From assembly GCA_016791445.1 (NCBI GenBank), contig JAEUMP010000006.1:243632-307631 (forward strand): 64,000 bases of DNA, read 5' to 3'. Both the position numbers and the translations under genes were made by a program. The DNA comes from Hyphomonadaceae bacterium (GTDB taxonomy: Bacteria; Pseudomonadota; Alphaproteobacteria; Caulobacterales; Aquidulcibacteraceae). Of the stretch, positions 16,851 through 25,231 are shown piece after piece. The notes beneath the pieces were generated by a model. The model did no database searches. It was not told where the DNA came from and was given only the letters and a program-made list of their open reading frames with translations. Position 1 is the stretch's first letter. Each line of letters begins with the position of its first letter.

Positions 16851-17444
16851 ATGTCTGATCCAGAAGAACGGAAAGAGTGGGAGCGGCGCGGGCGCGAAGG
16901 TCTCGGCACCGGTGAACCGCAGGACTGGGACGCGCGCGAGGCGTACCGAAGAGGCGCAGAGGAACGCGCTAGCGTAGAGGCGTCTCGCAAGAACTGGAAT
17001 GATTACGCCAGCAACCTGTTTAAGCCCTCCGACGATGATGCGGGACGTATCGATCTCCGGCGCAGCGGCAGCGGCTTCGGATTCTGGCTGCTCATCTACT
17101 TTGCACCCTTGGCCATTTTTGGCGGTGCGGCCGCGCAGCAACTAATGAACTGGCTGACGGGAAACGGCTTGTTCGCGCTCGTCGCGGCCATCGTCGGGTT
17201 CGTACTGGGCTATCTTTTTGTCGGCACCGCGTATGTGCGTAACGCCGCCTTTCGCCGTTTGTACGGCATTGCGTTTGCCGCCGTTCCAGCGCTCGCCTTC
17301 TTGTGGGCCTGGATAACAGGCGCAGCGGGAAGCCCACCGTTCTGGCAGCCGCCGCTATTGATCGGCGGTGTTCTGGCAATCTTCGGCCTCGCATCGTGGT
17401 TGACGCTCCGCCACGTGCAAAAGCAGACGATTGAGCAAAGCTAG
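16851..17444 (+). CDS. Hypothetical membrane protein
   Basis: This 197-residue protein has a charged cytoplasmic N-terminus (PEERKEWERRGREG) of about 75 residues, followed by about four hydrophobic segments and a short basic tail. ATG 16851 is preceded by GGGAG; an in-frame ATG lies at 16833. No family is recognised. It stands alone between the resolvase and ccdAB units on the plasmid-like backbone. Confidence 0.65.
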   Translation: MSDPEERKEWERRGREGLGTGEPQDWDAREAYRRGAEERASVEASRKNWNDYASNLFKPSDDDAGRIDLRRSGSGFGFWLLIYFAPLAIFGGAAAQQLMNWLTGNGLFALVAAIVGFVLGYLFVGTAYVRNAAFRRLYGIAFAAVPALAFLWAWITGAAGSPPFWQPPLLIGGVLAIFGLASWLTLRHVQKQTIEQS

Positions 17445-17662
17445 AGACGCCGCGCTGCTAACTTTGGGTCGAAGAGTGTGCCGCTCCAATCCAGCGTTTT
17501 TGGGCGCCCCGGGCGTCCTATCAAGCGGCGGCATGACCGTTTGCGGAAACTCGCACATCAATTGTTCTGTTAAATCAGAGAGCGATTTTCTTTGCGGATG
17601 AGCCACTTAGAGGAACGCAACAATATTGCTCGCATTGTTGGCCGTGTTGTATGCGCGTTGTG

Positions 17663-17679
17663 GCATACTATCAGTATGC
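17663..17679. promoter_or_regulatory. Inverted repeat over the ccdA start, candidate CcdAB operator
   Basis: GCATACT-ATC-AGTATGC is a perfect 7+3+7 inverted repeat that includes the ccdA start codon (17676). CcdA-type antitoxins autorepress by binding palindromes over their promoter, with the CcdA/CcdB ratio tuning repression. Confidence 0.6.
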
Positions 17680-17909
17680 AACATGCGTCACCAACGACCC
17701 GCACATCAATTACGCTGCCAACGCAGCTGCTGAATGAAGCCAAGACACTTGGCATAAACGTATCGCAGCAATCGCAGGCGGCGCTCGCTGCCGAGATCAA
17801 ACGCAGGAAGTGCGAGGCATGGCTCGAAAAGAATCGGGCTGGCATTGAAGAGCTGAACGTCTTCACCGAAACTCATGGCGTACTAACCGCGAAGCTTCGG
17901 ACCTTCTGA
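17676..17909 (+). CDS. ccdA: CcdA-type antitoxin
   Basis: This 77-residue protein has an N-terminal ribbon-helix-helix (TSITLPTQLLNEAKTLGINV) for DNA binding and a C-terminal segment rich in polar residues (KCEAWLEKNRAGIEELN), which in CcdA wraps the toxin. ATG 17676 fits the family length; the frame is open upstream but has no plausible start. Its stop overlaps the ccdB start (TGATG). It neutralises CcdB and stabilises the element. Confidence 0.88.
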   Translation: MQHASPTTRTSITLPTQLLNEAKTLGINVSQQSQAALAAEIKRRKCEAWLEKNRAGIEELNVFTETHGVLTAKLRTF

Positions 17910-18214
17910 TGGCGTACGAACTTCACGAGAATGCCACAGCCTCAAAGTCCACCACGCCCTATCTTCTGAACATCCAACACGACCTTTGCCGTTCTCTGTC
18001 CACGCGCGTCGTCTTACCCGTCGTGTTCGAGCGACCGGTGACCTCCGATACCGATTTCGTGCTGCCAATGACTGTCGGCGAAATGACCTTGTATGCCGTG
18101 GTCGCGCACGTCGCCTCCGTGCCGGCATCGGCGCTCGGCACGTATATTGCGGATTGCTCAAGCTACTACGATACGATCCGAGAGCGCGTGGACCGCCTTT
18201 TCATCGGATTCTGA
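17909..18214 (+). CDS. ccdB: CcdB-type gyrase-poisoning toxin
   Basis: This 101-residue protein has standard CcdB length. Matching segments include PYLLNIQHDL, STRVVLPVVF and MTLYAVVAHVASVPASALG, and the C-terminal IRERVDRLFIGF corresponds to the end that contacts gyrase in CcdB. It is translationally coupled to ccdA. CcdB traps DNA gyrase when the antitoxin is lost, giving post-segregational killing. Confidence 0.88.
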   Translation: MAYELHENATASKSTTPYLLNIQHDLCRSLSTRVVLPVVFERPVTSDTDFVLPMTVGEMTLYAVVAHVASVPASALGTYIADCSSYYDTIRERVDRLFIGF

Positions 18215-18248
18215 CCAGGCAATCGCGTCGGCAAAATTGAGCAAAAAA

Positions 18249-18280
18249 AACGGCGGCAGCTGCGCACAACCACCGCCGTT
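18249..18280 (-). terminator. Hairpin with U-tract in the minus direction
   Basis: AACGGCGG (18249-18256) pairs with CCGCCGTT (18273-18280), a perfect 8-bp stem. On the minus strand it is followed by a run of eight T. It lies 35 bases after ccdB, so it may act on both strands, although the canonical U-tract reads leftwards. Confidence 0.55.
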
Positions 18281-18526
18281 CATATCCTTGACGGTCATCG
18301 GCATCCCTGCCTGTACCGTGGAGTGAACATATCACGCTGTGCGTAAGCGATAAGGTCTTTCGCGATTTGTCCACCGACATCGCAACAATCGTTCAATCCG
18401 TCTGCAACATCATTTCGTATTTGACCGCGAGCGTAATTTTCCTCTTGGCGCCACTGTTACGGGTGCTATCGAAAATTTCGTTGCCAACAAGACAACAACA
18501 AAAAGAAGAAAAGAAAGAGAGCAACG

Positions 18527-18943
18527 ATGCAACTTGGTATTTTCACCAAGGATGCGAGCACCGGCATTCTGTCGGGCTCCATCCGTACACTCAGCACCAC
18601 CGTCGATCACGTCGAGATCGCACCATCCACCAAACGCAGCAAGGAAAGCCCGGACTTCCGCGTCTATGGGCCGACCGGCAGCGATTTCGGAGCCGGATGG
18701 AGTAAGCTCAGCGCCGAGGGCAAGAAATACATCTCGCTCGTACTGCGTGATCCTCAGTTCAATGATGGCCAGCCGCTCTATCCCATCCTCGTGGAAGGGG
18801 AGAACAGCGAGTTCGTAATGGCATGGGAGGCGCCCGATCCAACGAAGGCCCCGTCCCGACCCGCTGTCACGCCCGGTCAAGCCGCTGCAGCCGAAAGCCT
18901 CGATCAACCCGCACTCGGCGCTGGAAAGCGCAAGAGCGCCTAA
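18527..18943 (+). CDS. DUF736 family protein, copy 1
   Basis: This 138-residue protein matches DUF736, a small family widespread on alphaproteobacterial plasmids and integrative elements: GIFTKDASTGILSGSIRTL, then PDFRVYGPTGSDFGAGW and a final beta stretch (PLYPILVEGEN). A Pro/Ala-rich tail of about 35 residues extends beyond the usual length. Function is unknown; members often lie near antirestriction and transfer genes, as here. The 310 bases upstream hold only the hairpin at 18249 and an A/G-rich leader. Confidence 0.85.
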   Translation: MQLGIFTKDASTGILSGSIRTLSTTVDHVEIAPSTKRSKESPDFRVYGPTGSDFGAGWSKLSAEGKKYISLVLRDPQFNDGQPLYPILVEGENSEFVMAWEAPDPTKAPSRPAVTPGQAAAAESLDQPALGAGKRKSA

Positions 18944-18961
18944 TCCGCGGAGGGCTCGAAG

Positions 18962-19294
18962 ATGATCATTGGACGTTTCACCGAGAGCGCGGACGGAACC
19001 CTTATCGGCCACACCCGCACGCTGTTCTTCAGATCAGACAAGGTCGTCTTCGAGCCAGTCGCAGACGCAGCCTCACCGAGAGCGCCGGCGTACCGCGTGT
19101 ACACGGGCGATGAGATTGAACTCGGCGCAGCCTGGCGTAAGGCCGGCAAAGCGAACGGCACTGTCTACTACGACGTGAAGCTCGACGACCCGACTTTCGC
19201 CAAGCCGATCTTCTGCCGCCTCGTGCAGCCGAAGCAGAGCGAAGGCTTCTTGCTCGTCTGGGAGCGGACAACAAAAGCAAAAACGGACGCCTAG
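18962..19294 (+). CDS. DUF736 family protein, copy 2
   Basis: This 110-residue protein belongs to the same family as the gene 18 bases upstream: IGRFTESADGTLIGHTRTL, then YRVYTGDEIELGAAW and YDVKLDDPTFAKPIFCRL. It has the normal DUF736 length and lacks the long tail of copy 1. The two differ enough to suggest an old tandem duplication or separate acquisition. Confidence 0.87.
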   Translation: MIIGRFTESADGTLIGHTRTLFFRSDKVVFEPVADAASPRAPAYRVYTGDEIELGAAWRKAGKANGTVYYDVKLDDPTFAKPIFCRLVQPKQSEGFLLVWERTTKAKTDA

Positions 19295-19598
19295 GCGCCC
19301 CGTTCCGATGCGAGCAAGGCCCGTCGTGTCCGTCCTCCGGTGCGACGGGCTCATCGCTTGACGCTTCTGCTGACCTCCAATCGCCATGTTCGTGACCGCG
19401 TCGCGGCCTGACTGATCGGGGCCTGCAGCCGCCTATCGTTCGCTGCAACGGGCAGCCCGCTCCGTTCGCGCCGCTTCGCAATCGCTCCCGTGTCGCCCGT
19501 TCCCCACGCAGTGGTGCAGCGCTCGCCCGCTCGTCTGCAGCAATGCCCCGTCAGGCCGCGTGTGCGGTCCACAAAAACACTTACGGCTAGGAGGCCCG
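19295..19598 (+). other. Non-coding GC-rich leader upstream of ardC
   Basis: No gene is supported in these 304 bases. A 39-base block (19455-19493) closely matches 25110-25149 ahead of another small-gene unit, sharing GCCCGCTCC, TTCGCGCCGCTT and CGCTCCCGTGT. Similar GC-rich, gene-free leaders precede 23993 and 25232. A repeated regulatory leader is the best reading. Confidence 0.5.
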
Positions 19599-20573
19599 AT
19601 GAAAGCAGAAGCATCACAGTTCGATATCCACCAAACCATCACCGATCAGATCGTCACCGCCATCGAAGCAGGCGTCGCTGATTGGGAAATGCCCTGGCGC
19701 CGTGCCGGCGGTGCGCTTCATCGTCCGAAGAACGTGCTCACCAACAACGCCTATCAAGGCGTGAATGTGCTCTCGCTCTGGATGGCGGCCGAACGCCAGC
19801 AATTCTCAGCGCCGATCTGGGGCACGTACAAGCAGTGGCAGGAGAAGGGCGCTCAGGTACGCAAAGGCGAGCGCGGCAGCCCTATCGTGTTCTACAAAGA
19901 CCTCGATATCACCCGCACCGATGAAGCGACCGGAGAGGCGAGCGCTGACAAAGTCATGTTCGCCCGCGCCTCGTGGGTGTTCAACGTGAACCAGGTGGAT
20001 GGATTTGAGCTTCCGGAATTAGCGCCTCCCACAGAAGACCGTGTCGAACTCATCGAACATGTCGAGATGCTTATCCACGCAACGGGCGCTGACATTCGCG
20101 AGGGCGGCGACCGCGCCTACTACCGGCCAACCGAAGACTATTGCGCCGTGCCCGATCGTGCGCGCTTCCTGGGCACCGATACCAGCACACCGACTGATGC
20201 TTGGTATGCAACCAAGCTGCATGAACTCGTGCACTGGACCGGCCCGAAACATCGCCTTGACCGTGACCTCGCAAATCGTTTCGGCAGCGAGGCCTATGCA
20301 ATGGAAGAACTCGTGGCCGAACTCGGCAGCGCTTTCCTCTGCGCTGATCTCGGAATCGCGACCGCACCCCGTCCCGACCATGCCTCCTACATCGCCCACT
20401 GGCTGAAAGTGCTGAAGGACGACAAGAAGGCCGTCTTCACGGCGGCGAGCCAAGCCGACAAGGCGGCGCGCTATCTGTTGGCGTTCGGTGAACTCACGCC
20501 CCCGTCCCGACCAACGCCCGAGGAGGCTTCACTGGCGCAGAGCAGGCCCGATCCGCACCGGCGTCCTACTTAA
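19599..20573 (+). CDS. ardC: ArdC-family antirestriction protein
   Basis: This 324-residue protein has an N-terminal single-stranded-DNA-binding ArdC domain (about 5-130: ITDQIVTAIEAGVADWEMPW, then GTYKQWQEKGAQVRKGE) and a C-terminal zincin-like domain with the metal site HELVH at 208-212. ArdC proteins coat incoming single-stranded DNA and protect it from restriction. GGAGG precedes the ATG. The gene lies on the side of oriT that would enter a recipient first, as expected for antirestriction functions. Confidence 0.92.
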   Translation: MKAEASQFDIHQTITDQIVTAIEAGVADWEMPWRRAGGALHRPKNVLTNNAYQGVNVLSLWMAAERQQFSAPIWGTYKQWQEKGAQVRKGERGSPIVFYKDLDITRTDEATGEASADKVMFARASWVFNVNQVDGFELPELAPPTEDRVELIEHVEMLIHATGADIREGGDRAYYRPTEDYCAVPDRARFLGTDTSTPTDAWYATKLHELVHWTGPKHRLDRDLANRFGSEAYAMEELVAELGSAFLCADLGIATAPRPDHASYIAHWLKVLKDDKKAVFTAASQADKAARYLLAFGELTPPSRPTPEEASLAQSRPDPHRRPT

Positions 20574-20944
20574 AGCCCAAGGCCATCATTCTTGGCTTCG
20601 GCGCCGTTGCGTTCGATCTCGTCCGCTCGGGTCGCTTCCGCTGAGCTGCGTTCGGCGGCCAGCGTTTCGCGCGCAACCGACTGCTGAGGCGTACGTCGGA
20701 AGAGGCTGAGAGTTGGTCGCTTCTGAGACGGCTCGATTGCAACGCGCTCCGGCGCTTGTTCGCGACGCTTCTGCTCGGCCTCGACCACGAAGAGTGTCTC
20801 GTAGAGTTCCGTTCTCGCCTTCGTCGATGGGTGCGCAGCGAGCACCGCCTTCACATCAGCGCTCAACTGCGAAAGGGCGGCGTCAGTCCACTGACCGAGC
20901 GGCTTCGCATATCCGTCAACGTACAGCTCGTTCACGCGGGCCAT
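20570..20944 (-). CDS. Hypothetical protein, antisense-facing
   Basis: This 124-residue hydrophilic, Glu/Arg/Ala-rich protein is predicted helical, with a possible coiled coil in the second half (SVARETLAAERSSAEATRAD). ATG 20944 has GGAG seven bases upstream. It converges on ardC with a 4-base overlap of the 3' ends. The N-terminal part (VNELYVDGYAKPLGQW) looks protein-like. No family is recognised. Confidence 0.55.
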   Translation of the reverse strand: MARVNELYVDGYAKPLGQWTDAALSQLSADVKAVLAAHPSTKARTELYETLFVVEAEQKRREQAPERVAIEPSQKRPTLSLFRRTPQQSVARETLAAERSSAEATRADEIERNGAEAKNDGLGL

Positions 20945-21116
20945 GTGCAGCTCCATCACTCGTCGAAGGGAAGACGTGCAACGCGATCAAGATGAAGCGC
21001 TGCGCCGTGTAAATCAACGCAACATATCGACGAAAACCACGAAGATATGTATCAATCGTCAGCATGATTTCCCTCACTGAAACATGCGGAATGTTGCGGA
21101 ATGACGGGAGAACAGG

Positions 21117-21719
21117 ATGTCCGATTTCTGGGACTGGTTTGTCTTTCGGTTGACGGGAAAGTTTCCTCGCAGCGTTGAGAGGCGGGTCTATGACGCGCTC
21201 GATGCAGATCGGCAGGAGATGCAAAGGGCATTCGAGGAGCAGCAAGAACGGGCGGCTTGCCAACTGGCCTTGAGCGAAGCCAATGCGCAGGCACTGATGC
21301 GCCAATTGGAGGAGGCCACCAGTAGGTTAAGCGCAGCGACAGCGCGCGCAGACAATCACGCCGAGGCGGTCACGCGTTTGACGGCGCTGGTCGATCGTTC
21401 ACAGACCGCGATTGAGCGGCAGATGGATACGGCGACCGCGTACTTCCGCAGTAAAGCCACGGAAGTCGAAAACCGCCTGGCCACCGCCGAGGCCGCGTCG
21501 CGCGAGGCGCGGGCCTGCGCGCATGTCTTCAGGGATATCGTGTCCGACATGCAGGCGCTGATGCAGGAGACACGCGCGAGCATTCCCGCAGCGGCCGAGC
21601 AGGCCCTGCGTGCTCTGGTCAGCGAGATAGAGCAGGAAGAAGGTGTGCTCGCCCTGGCGCTCGCAAACGTCAACAGTTTCACCAGCACCGTCTCCAAGAC
21701 CCTGGAGCGGGACCAATGA
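21117..21719 (+). CDS. Coiled-coil protein coupled to the coupling protein gene
   Basis: The 200 residues are almost entirely helical. A short aromatic N-terminus (SDFWDWFVFRLTGKFP) may touch the membrane, and a long coiled coil rich in Ala, Glu, Gln and Arg follows. Its stop overlaps the start of the TraG-like gene by 4 bases, so the proteins are probably made together. It could be an accessory factor for the coupling protein or relaxosome; this is inferred from coupling only. Confidence 0.7.
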   Translation: MSDFWDWFVFRLTGKFPRSVERRVYDALDADRQEMQRAFEEQQERAACQLALSEANAQALMRQLEEATSRLSAATARADNHAEAVTRLTALVDRSQTAIERQMDTATAYFRSKATEVENRLATAEAASREARACAHVFRDIVSDMQALMQETRASIPAAAEQALRALVSEIEQEEGVLALALANVNSFTSTVSKTLERDQ

Positions 21720-23725
21720 GCAACGACGCGCACGCCGAACTCGCCACGTGGGTGCGCCGGGGCGACCGGCAAGCGCAGCTGACGTTGCTGCGCCACTTCA
21801 TCAGCAAGATGCCCATCCTGCAAAACTGGCCCGAACGCGCCGAGGGCCTGCCAATTGGCCTCGTGGATGGTCAACCAGTGTATCTACCGCTGGAAGGCCA
21901 CTCATTGACGATCGGCTCGTCGGGGGAGGGCAAGTTCTCAAGCGTCATCGCACCCCTCGCCCTTCATGATGTGTTGGACGAGAACGGCGTGGCCGCCGGC
22001 ATGGTCTTCATCGATGCAAAGAACGGTGAAGCCGCACGGATAACCGGGCCTTACCGCCGCACGCTCCGGGAAGAACAGGTCTTCGTTATCGACCCTTACA
22101 ACAAGGCGGGAGGGACTGACTGTCTCAACCCGTTTGATTTCATCGATCCCGCTGCTGCTGATTTCTACGAGGCCTGCGCTGGTCTCGCCGGGGCGCTGGT
22201 CGTGCAGCGCCCGCAGGGCAAGCGTGGCAATGACTTCATCTGGGATAGCCGGGGCGCCGAATGGCTGACAGCGATGATCGCTCACTTGGCGCTCGACCCA
22301 GCTGAAACCCGTACGCTCCGGCGTCTGCGCTCCATCTTCGCCGTGGAGGAGGATGAGTTCACGGCGGTGCTGGACGCCATGAAGACCAACGCCGCCTCAC
22401 CGGCTTGGGTGCGTGACATGGCAAAAGACATGGCGCGCGTGACGAAAAAGGCTGAGCGCGAGGCATCCGGCTACATCGCGACGATCAAGGAGGCCACGCG
22501 TTTCGTTGATAGCGCGATGATGGAGCGTGTGCTCAATCACTCGACCTTTGATCCCAAGGTGGTGAGAAGCCATGGCGCCACCGTCTACATCGTCTCGGAT
22601 GAGAATTATCTCCGCCAATCGGCGCCCTGGCTGCGACTTATCAGTGAAGTGATCCGCCAGCGTATCGCCCGGAGCGCGGTTGATCGCGCTGTTCACTGGA
22701 TCATTGATGAGGCCAAGGCCTTCGATGCCTGGAGCTTTATCCCGGATGGCCTGCGCGCCATGCGGAGCGCCCGCATCTCGCTGCATCTTTTTTATCAGGG
22801 CCTCGGCCAGATCAAGGAAGTCTGGGGCGAAGGCTGGTCTTCCATCACCGACACACGGGTCACCCGTTTCCTCGGGTCGAACGAGGTCGATACTCTCGAA
22901 TGGATCGCGAAACTTGCCGGTGAAATCTCGGTTGTGGACTTCAGCCGGGCGCTCAGCGAATCCGAGAGCACGAGCCTTGCGAATTCCCAAGGCTCTTCGT
23001 CTAGCTTCGCCAAGGGCTATTCGCAGTCGAGCGGGCGCTCGCGAAGTGTGGCCGACGGTGCCTCAACGACCGAGACACGCGGTGGCTCGACGTCGAAGAG
23101 TCGCAATTGGTCGAAATCGCGATCCAGGTCTGAGAGCCTCTCGACCACGACGGGGAAGTCCATCACGCGCGGACATTCGACCAGCGTGACGGAGGGGATG
23201 AGCATTACTGCCGGCGGCAGCAAGCAGGAGACCAGTGCATTTCCAAATAGTTCATCGTCCAAGGGCAGCAGTACCGCCGCAACCGCTTCAAGCTCGCAGT
23301 CGAGTACACAAAGCTACAGCGAAACGAACAGCGTCTCCGAGTCACGCGGGACGCAAACGAGCCAATCTGAAACTGAGGGCGGCAGCGAGTCCGAATCCGC
23401 CAGCTGGAGCACAGCGCATGGTCGAAGCCGAACCGTCAGCGCTGGCACGAACGAATCCAATTCGGAGTCGGACACCGAGACCAACGGCACGAGCAAGAGC
23501 GTCACCACCACGCGTGGTGATACCAATGGCAAGACGGTCACCTACACCGAGCGGCGTCGGACGATGACGGTCGATGAGGTGCGCCGCATGCCGAAAAGCT
23601 CAACCTTGTTGTTCGTGGATCGCATGCCGGAGTGCTTGATCGACCGCATGCATTATTACGAGCTCGCGCCGCTAGCGGCCCGTGTGCTCGAAGGTCAGGT
23701 CGCATTCGGCCCGCCTGCCGAGTGA
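21716..23725 (+). CDS. traG: Type IV coupling protein, TraG/VirD4 family, with Ser-rich insertion
   Basis: This 669-residue conjugative ATPase should link the relaxosome to a secretion channel. Walker A is IGSSGEGK near residue 67, with Phe after the Lys where Ser/Thr/Gly is usual; Walker B is WIIDEAKAF near 327. No N-terminal transmembrane pair is visible, so it may be soluble or recruited by a partner. Between the two C-terminal ATPase segments, residues about 410-605 are very rich in Ser, Thr, Gly and Glu. The domain resumes at RRMPKSSTLLFVDRMPECL. Confidence 0.88.
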   Translation: MSNDAHAELATWVRRGDRQAQLTLLRHFISKMPILQNWPERAEGLPIGLVDGQPVYLPLEGHSLTIGSSGEGKFSSVIAPLALHDVLDENGVAAGMVFIDAKNGEAARITGPYRRTLREEQVFVIDPYNKAGGTDCLNPFDFIDPAAADFYEACAGLAGALVVQRPQGKRGNDFIWDSRGAEWLTAMIAHLALDPAETRTLRRLRSIFAVEEDEFTAVLDAMKTNAASPAWVRDMAKDMARVTKKAEREASGYIATIKEATRFVDSAMMERVLNHSTFDPKVVRSHGATVYIVSDENYLRQSAPWLRLISEVIRQRIARSAVDRAVHWIIDEAKAFDAWSFIPDGLRAMRSARISLHLFYQGLGQIKEVWGEGWSSITDTRVTRFLGSNEVDTLEWIAKLAGEISVVDFSRALSESESTSLANSQGSSSSFAKGYSQSSGRSRSVADGASTTETRGGSTSKSRNWSKSRSRSESLSTTTGKSITRGHSTSVTEGMSITAGGSKQETSAFPNSSSSKGSSTAATASSSQSSTQSYSETNSVSESRGTQTSQSETEGGSESESASWSTAHGRSRTVSAGTNESNSESDTETNGTSKSVTTTRGDTNGKTVTYTERRRTMTVDEVRRMPKSSTLLFVDRMPECLIDRMHYYELAPLAARVLEGQVAFGPPAE

Positions 23726-23732
23726 CATATCG

Positions 23733-23760
23733 GCGGGGAGGGTGGCTGTACCTTCCCCGC
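23733..23760 (+). terminator. Hairpin after traG
   Basis: GCGGGGAGGGT (23733-23743) pairs with ACCTTCCCCGC (23750-23760) over 11 bases with one G-U pair, starting 7 bases after the traG stop. It probably ends the coiled-coil/traG transcript. Confidence 0.5.
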
Positions 23761-23992
23761 TCCCTTCCCCATTGCCGCGCATCATCAAGGCGCAACGGTC
23801 GAACGGGGCTTACGGGCTCGCGCCGAGGTCGCAAGACGCTCGCTTCCTCCGCTTCACGCAAGAGTTCGCTCCGTGCAGCAGCGCCCCTTCGGGCGCGCAT
23901 GACGCGCGGTCTGGCATCCCCGGCTTGAACGACCCCGTCTTCAGCTCCCGTCCGTCGCGCAATCAAGCGCGGCGAAAACGAAGGAGCAAAGA

Positions 23993-24190
23993 ATGGCAAA
24001 CAACATTCCAACCCACGTTCTCTATGTCGTGACTGGCGACGGCGAGAAGAAGCGCTGGACTGAAATCGGCGCAGCCTGGCCGCACAAGGATGGCGGCGGA
24101 TTCAATCTCAATCTTGAAGCGCTTCCGCCCACTGGCAAGATCGTCATGCGTCCCGCCAAGAACAATGCCGAGCAAGGGGGTGCGCAATGA
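23993..24190 (+). CDS. Small hypothetical protein, first of a coupled quartet
   Basis: This 65-residue protein contains IGAAWPHKDGGGFNLNLEAL, shared with the small protein at 11626-11802, so two family members sit on this element. The N-terminus (THVLYVVTGDGEKKRW) looks like a beta hairpin. GGAG lies 7 bases before the ATG. Its stop overlaps the next start as ATGA. The 268 bases upstream are a non-coding leader whose last part (23957-23987) matches the leader of the gene at 25232. Confidence 0.7.
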   Translation: MANNIPTHVLYVVTGDGEKKRWTEIGAAWPHKDGGGFNLNLEALPPTGKIVMRPAKNNAEQGGAQ

Positions 24191-24396
24191 GCGCGCCCCT
24201 CCACAGCTATCTCGTGACGCTCACCGAGTGGAACGTCTGGGAAATCTGCATAGAGGCGACAAGCCAGAAGGCGGCCGAGCTAAAGGCGCAGCGTCTACTC
24301 TGCGAAGAGGGCGATAGTCCCTTCAAACACCGGAACTGCGGAATCGAGCATATCGAGTCAGAACTCCTTGGCGCCGCCGAAGGAGGTGCAGCATGA
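24187..24396 (+). CDS. Small hypothetical protein, second of the quartet
   Basis: This 69-residue soluble protein with a mixed strand-helix pattern (HSYLVTLTEWNVWEICIEAT, then KAAELKAQRLLCEEG) has no recognised family. It overlaps both neighbours by 4 bases. The helix with regularly spaced Ala and Lys resembles small plasmid proteins of unknown function. Its place in the leading region next to ardC makes a role during establishment plausible. Confidence 0.65.
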   Translation: MSAPLHSYLVTLTEWNVWEICIEATSQKAAELKAQRLLCEEGDSPFKHRNCGIEHIESELLGAAEGGAA

Positions 24397-24650
24397 GCGA
24401 GGTCATCCGCAATTTCGTGATACCGCTGCCAAGCCACGAGGCCATCGTGGGCGCGCTTGAGCTGTGCGCGCTCATCAACAACGACAATATCGCGGTCGTT
24501 ATGGTCATGGGCTATGGCGGCGATTGGGAGGAGTTCAACGCCGTCTATCTCAACGAGTACGAGCGCGAGTGCCTCGAAGATCCCGATACCTTTGCCTGCT
24601 ACGAGGATCACCAGCTCTGGGTGAGCCTGCGGGAAGGCGGTGCCACGTGA
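24393..24650 (+). CDS. Small acidic hypothetical protein, third of the quartet
   Basis: This 85-residue protein is strongly acidic in its second half (GGDWEEFNAVYLNEYERECL, then EDPDTFACYEDH). Small acidic proteins that mimic DNA are a known anti-restriction strategy, but no ArdA or Ocr signature is visible. The N-terminal half has a beta-alpha-beta pattern with hydrophobic strands (NIAVVMVMGYG). It is coupled to its neighbours by ATGA and GTGA overlaps. Confidence 0.65.
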   Translation: MSEVIRNFVIPLPSHEAIVGALELCALINNDNIAVVMVMGYGGDWEEFNAVYLNEYERECLEDPDTFACYEDHQLWVSLREGGAT

Positions 24651-24985
24651 GCCCGCCAATTGATGTGCGAGAAGATGATGCGCCCGATGAGCCTCAATGC
24701 TCGGTCGTGGAGGTGCTCGCGTGGCGAGGAATTCAGATCGAGGTCCTATACACACCGGACTGGCTCGTTAACTTCTTGTCTCACCTGTCAATCGAGACCT
24801 TAGAGCCCGTCCGTGCGGGAATCCCTATCACCGAGACGGGTTATCTCTCGCACTTCCTGGAGCCGGGTTTGGTCGAGGCGAACGGCGGACCTGCAGCTTT
24901 CGTCCGCGCTTGGTTGGATGAAGCCGCAAAAGACCCGCTGTGGAAGGAGCAAGAAGCGGCGGCGCGTCAGTTCTCGCTGTTCTGA
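24647..24985 (+). CDS. Hypothetical protein, fourth of the quartet
   Basis: From the GTG that overlaps the preceding stop (GTGA) this is 112 residues. The N-terminal 18 residues are acidic and probably disordered. A segment around WRGIQIEVLYTPDWL resembles a beta hairpin, and the rest is helical, ending KEQEAAARQFSLF. A terminal FSLF-like hydrophobic tail can resemble clamp- or SSB-binding peptides, but this is speculative. No family is recognised. Confidence 0.65.
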   Translation: MSPPIDVREDDAPDEPQCSVVEVLAWRGIQIEVLYTPDWLVNFLSHLSIETLEPVRAGIPITETGYLSHFLEPGLVEANGGPAAFVRAWLDEAAKDPLWKEQEAAARQFSLF

Positions 24986-25231
24986 TCCGGCAGCGGGGTT
25001 GCAGCGTCGCGCATATCAGCTCGCGGCCCCGCTCCTCACAGCGTTCGCCTGAAGAAAGCGGCTGCATTCGATCCCTACGACCGCTTGCGGCTAGCCGGCG
25101 CAAGGCGCGGCCCGCTCCATTCGCGCCGCTTTGCTGCGCGCTCCCGTGTAGCTCCTTGCCCCCGCCGCAACGCGTCCGTGGCCGGGCTCATCAGCCGCGC
25201 AATCAGGCGGGCTGAAACGAAAGGAGCCCGC

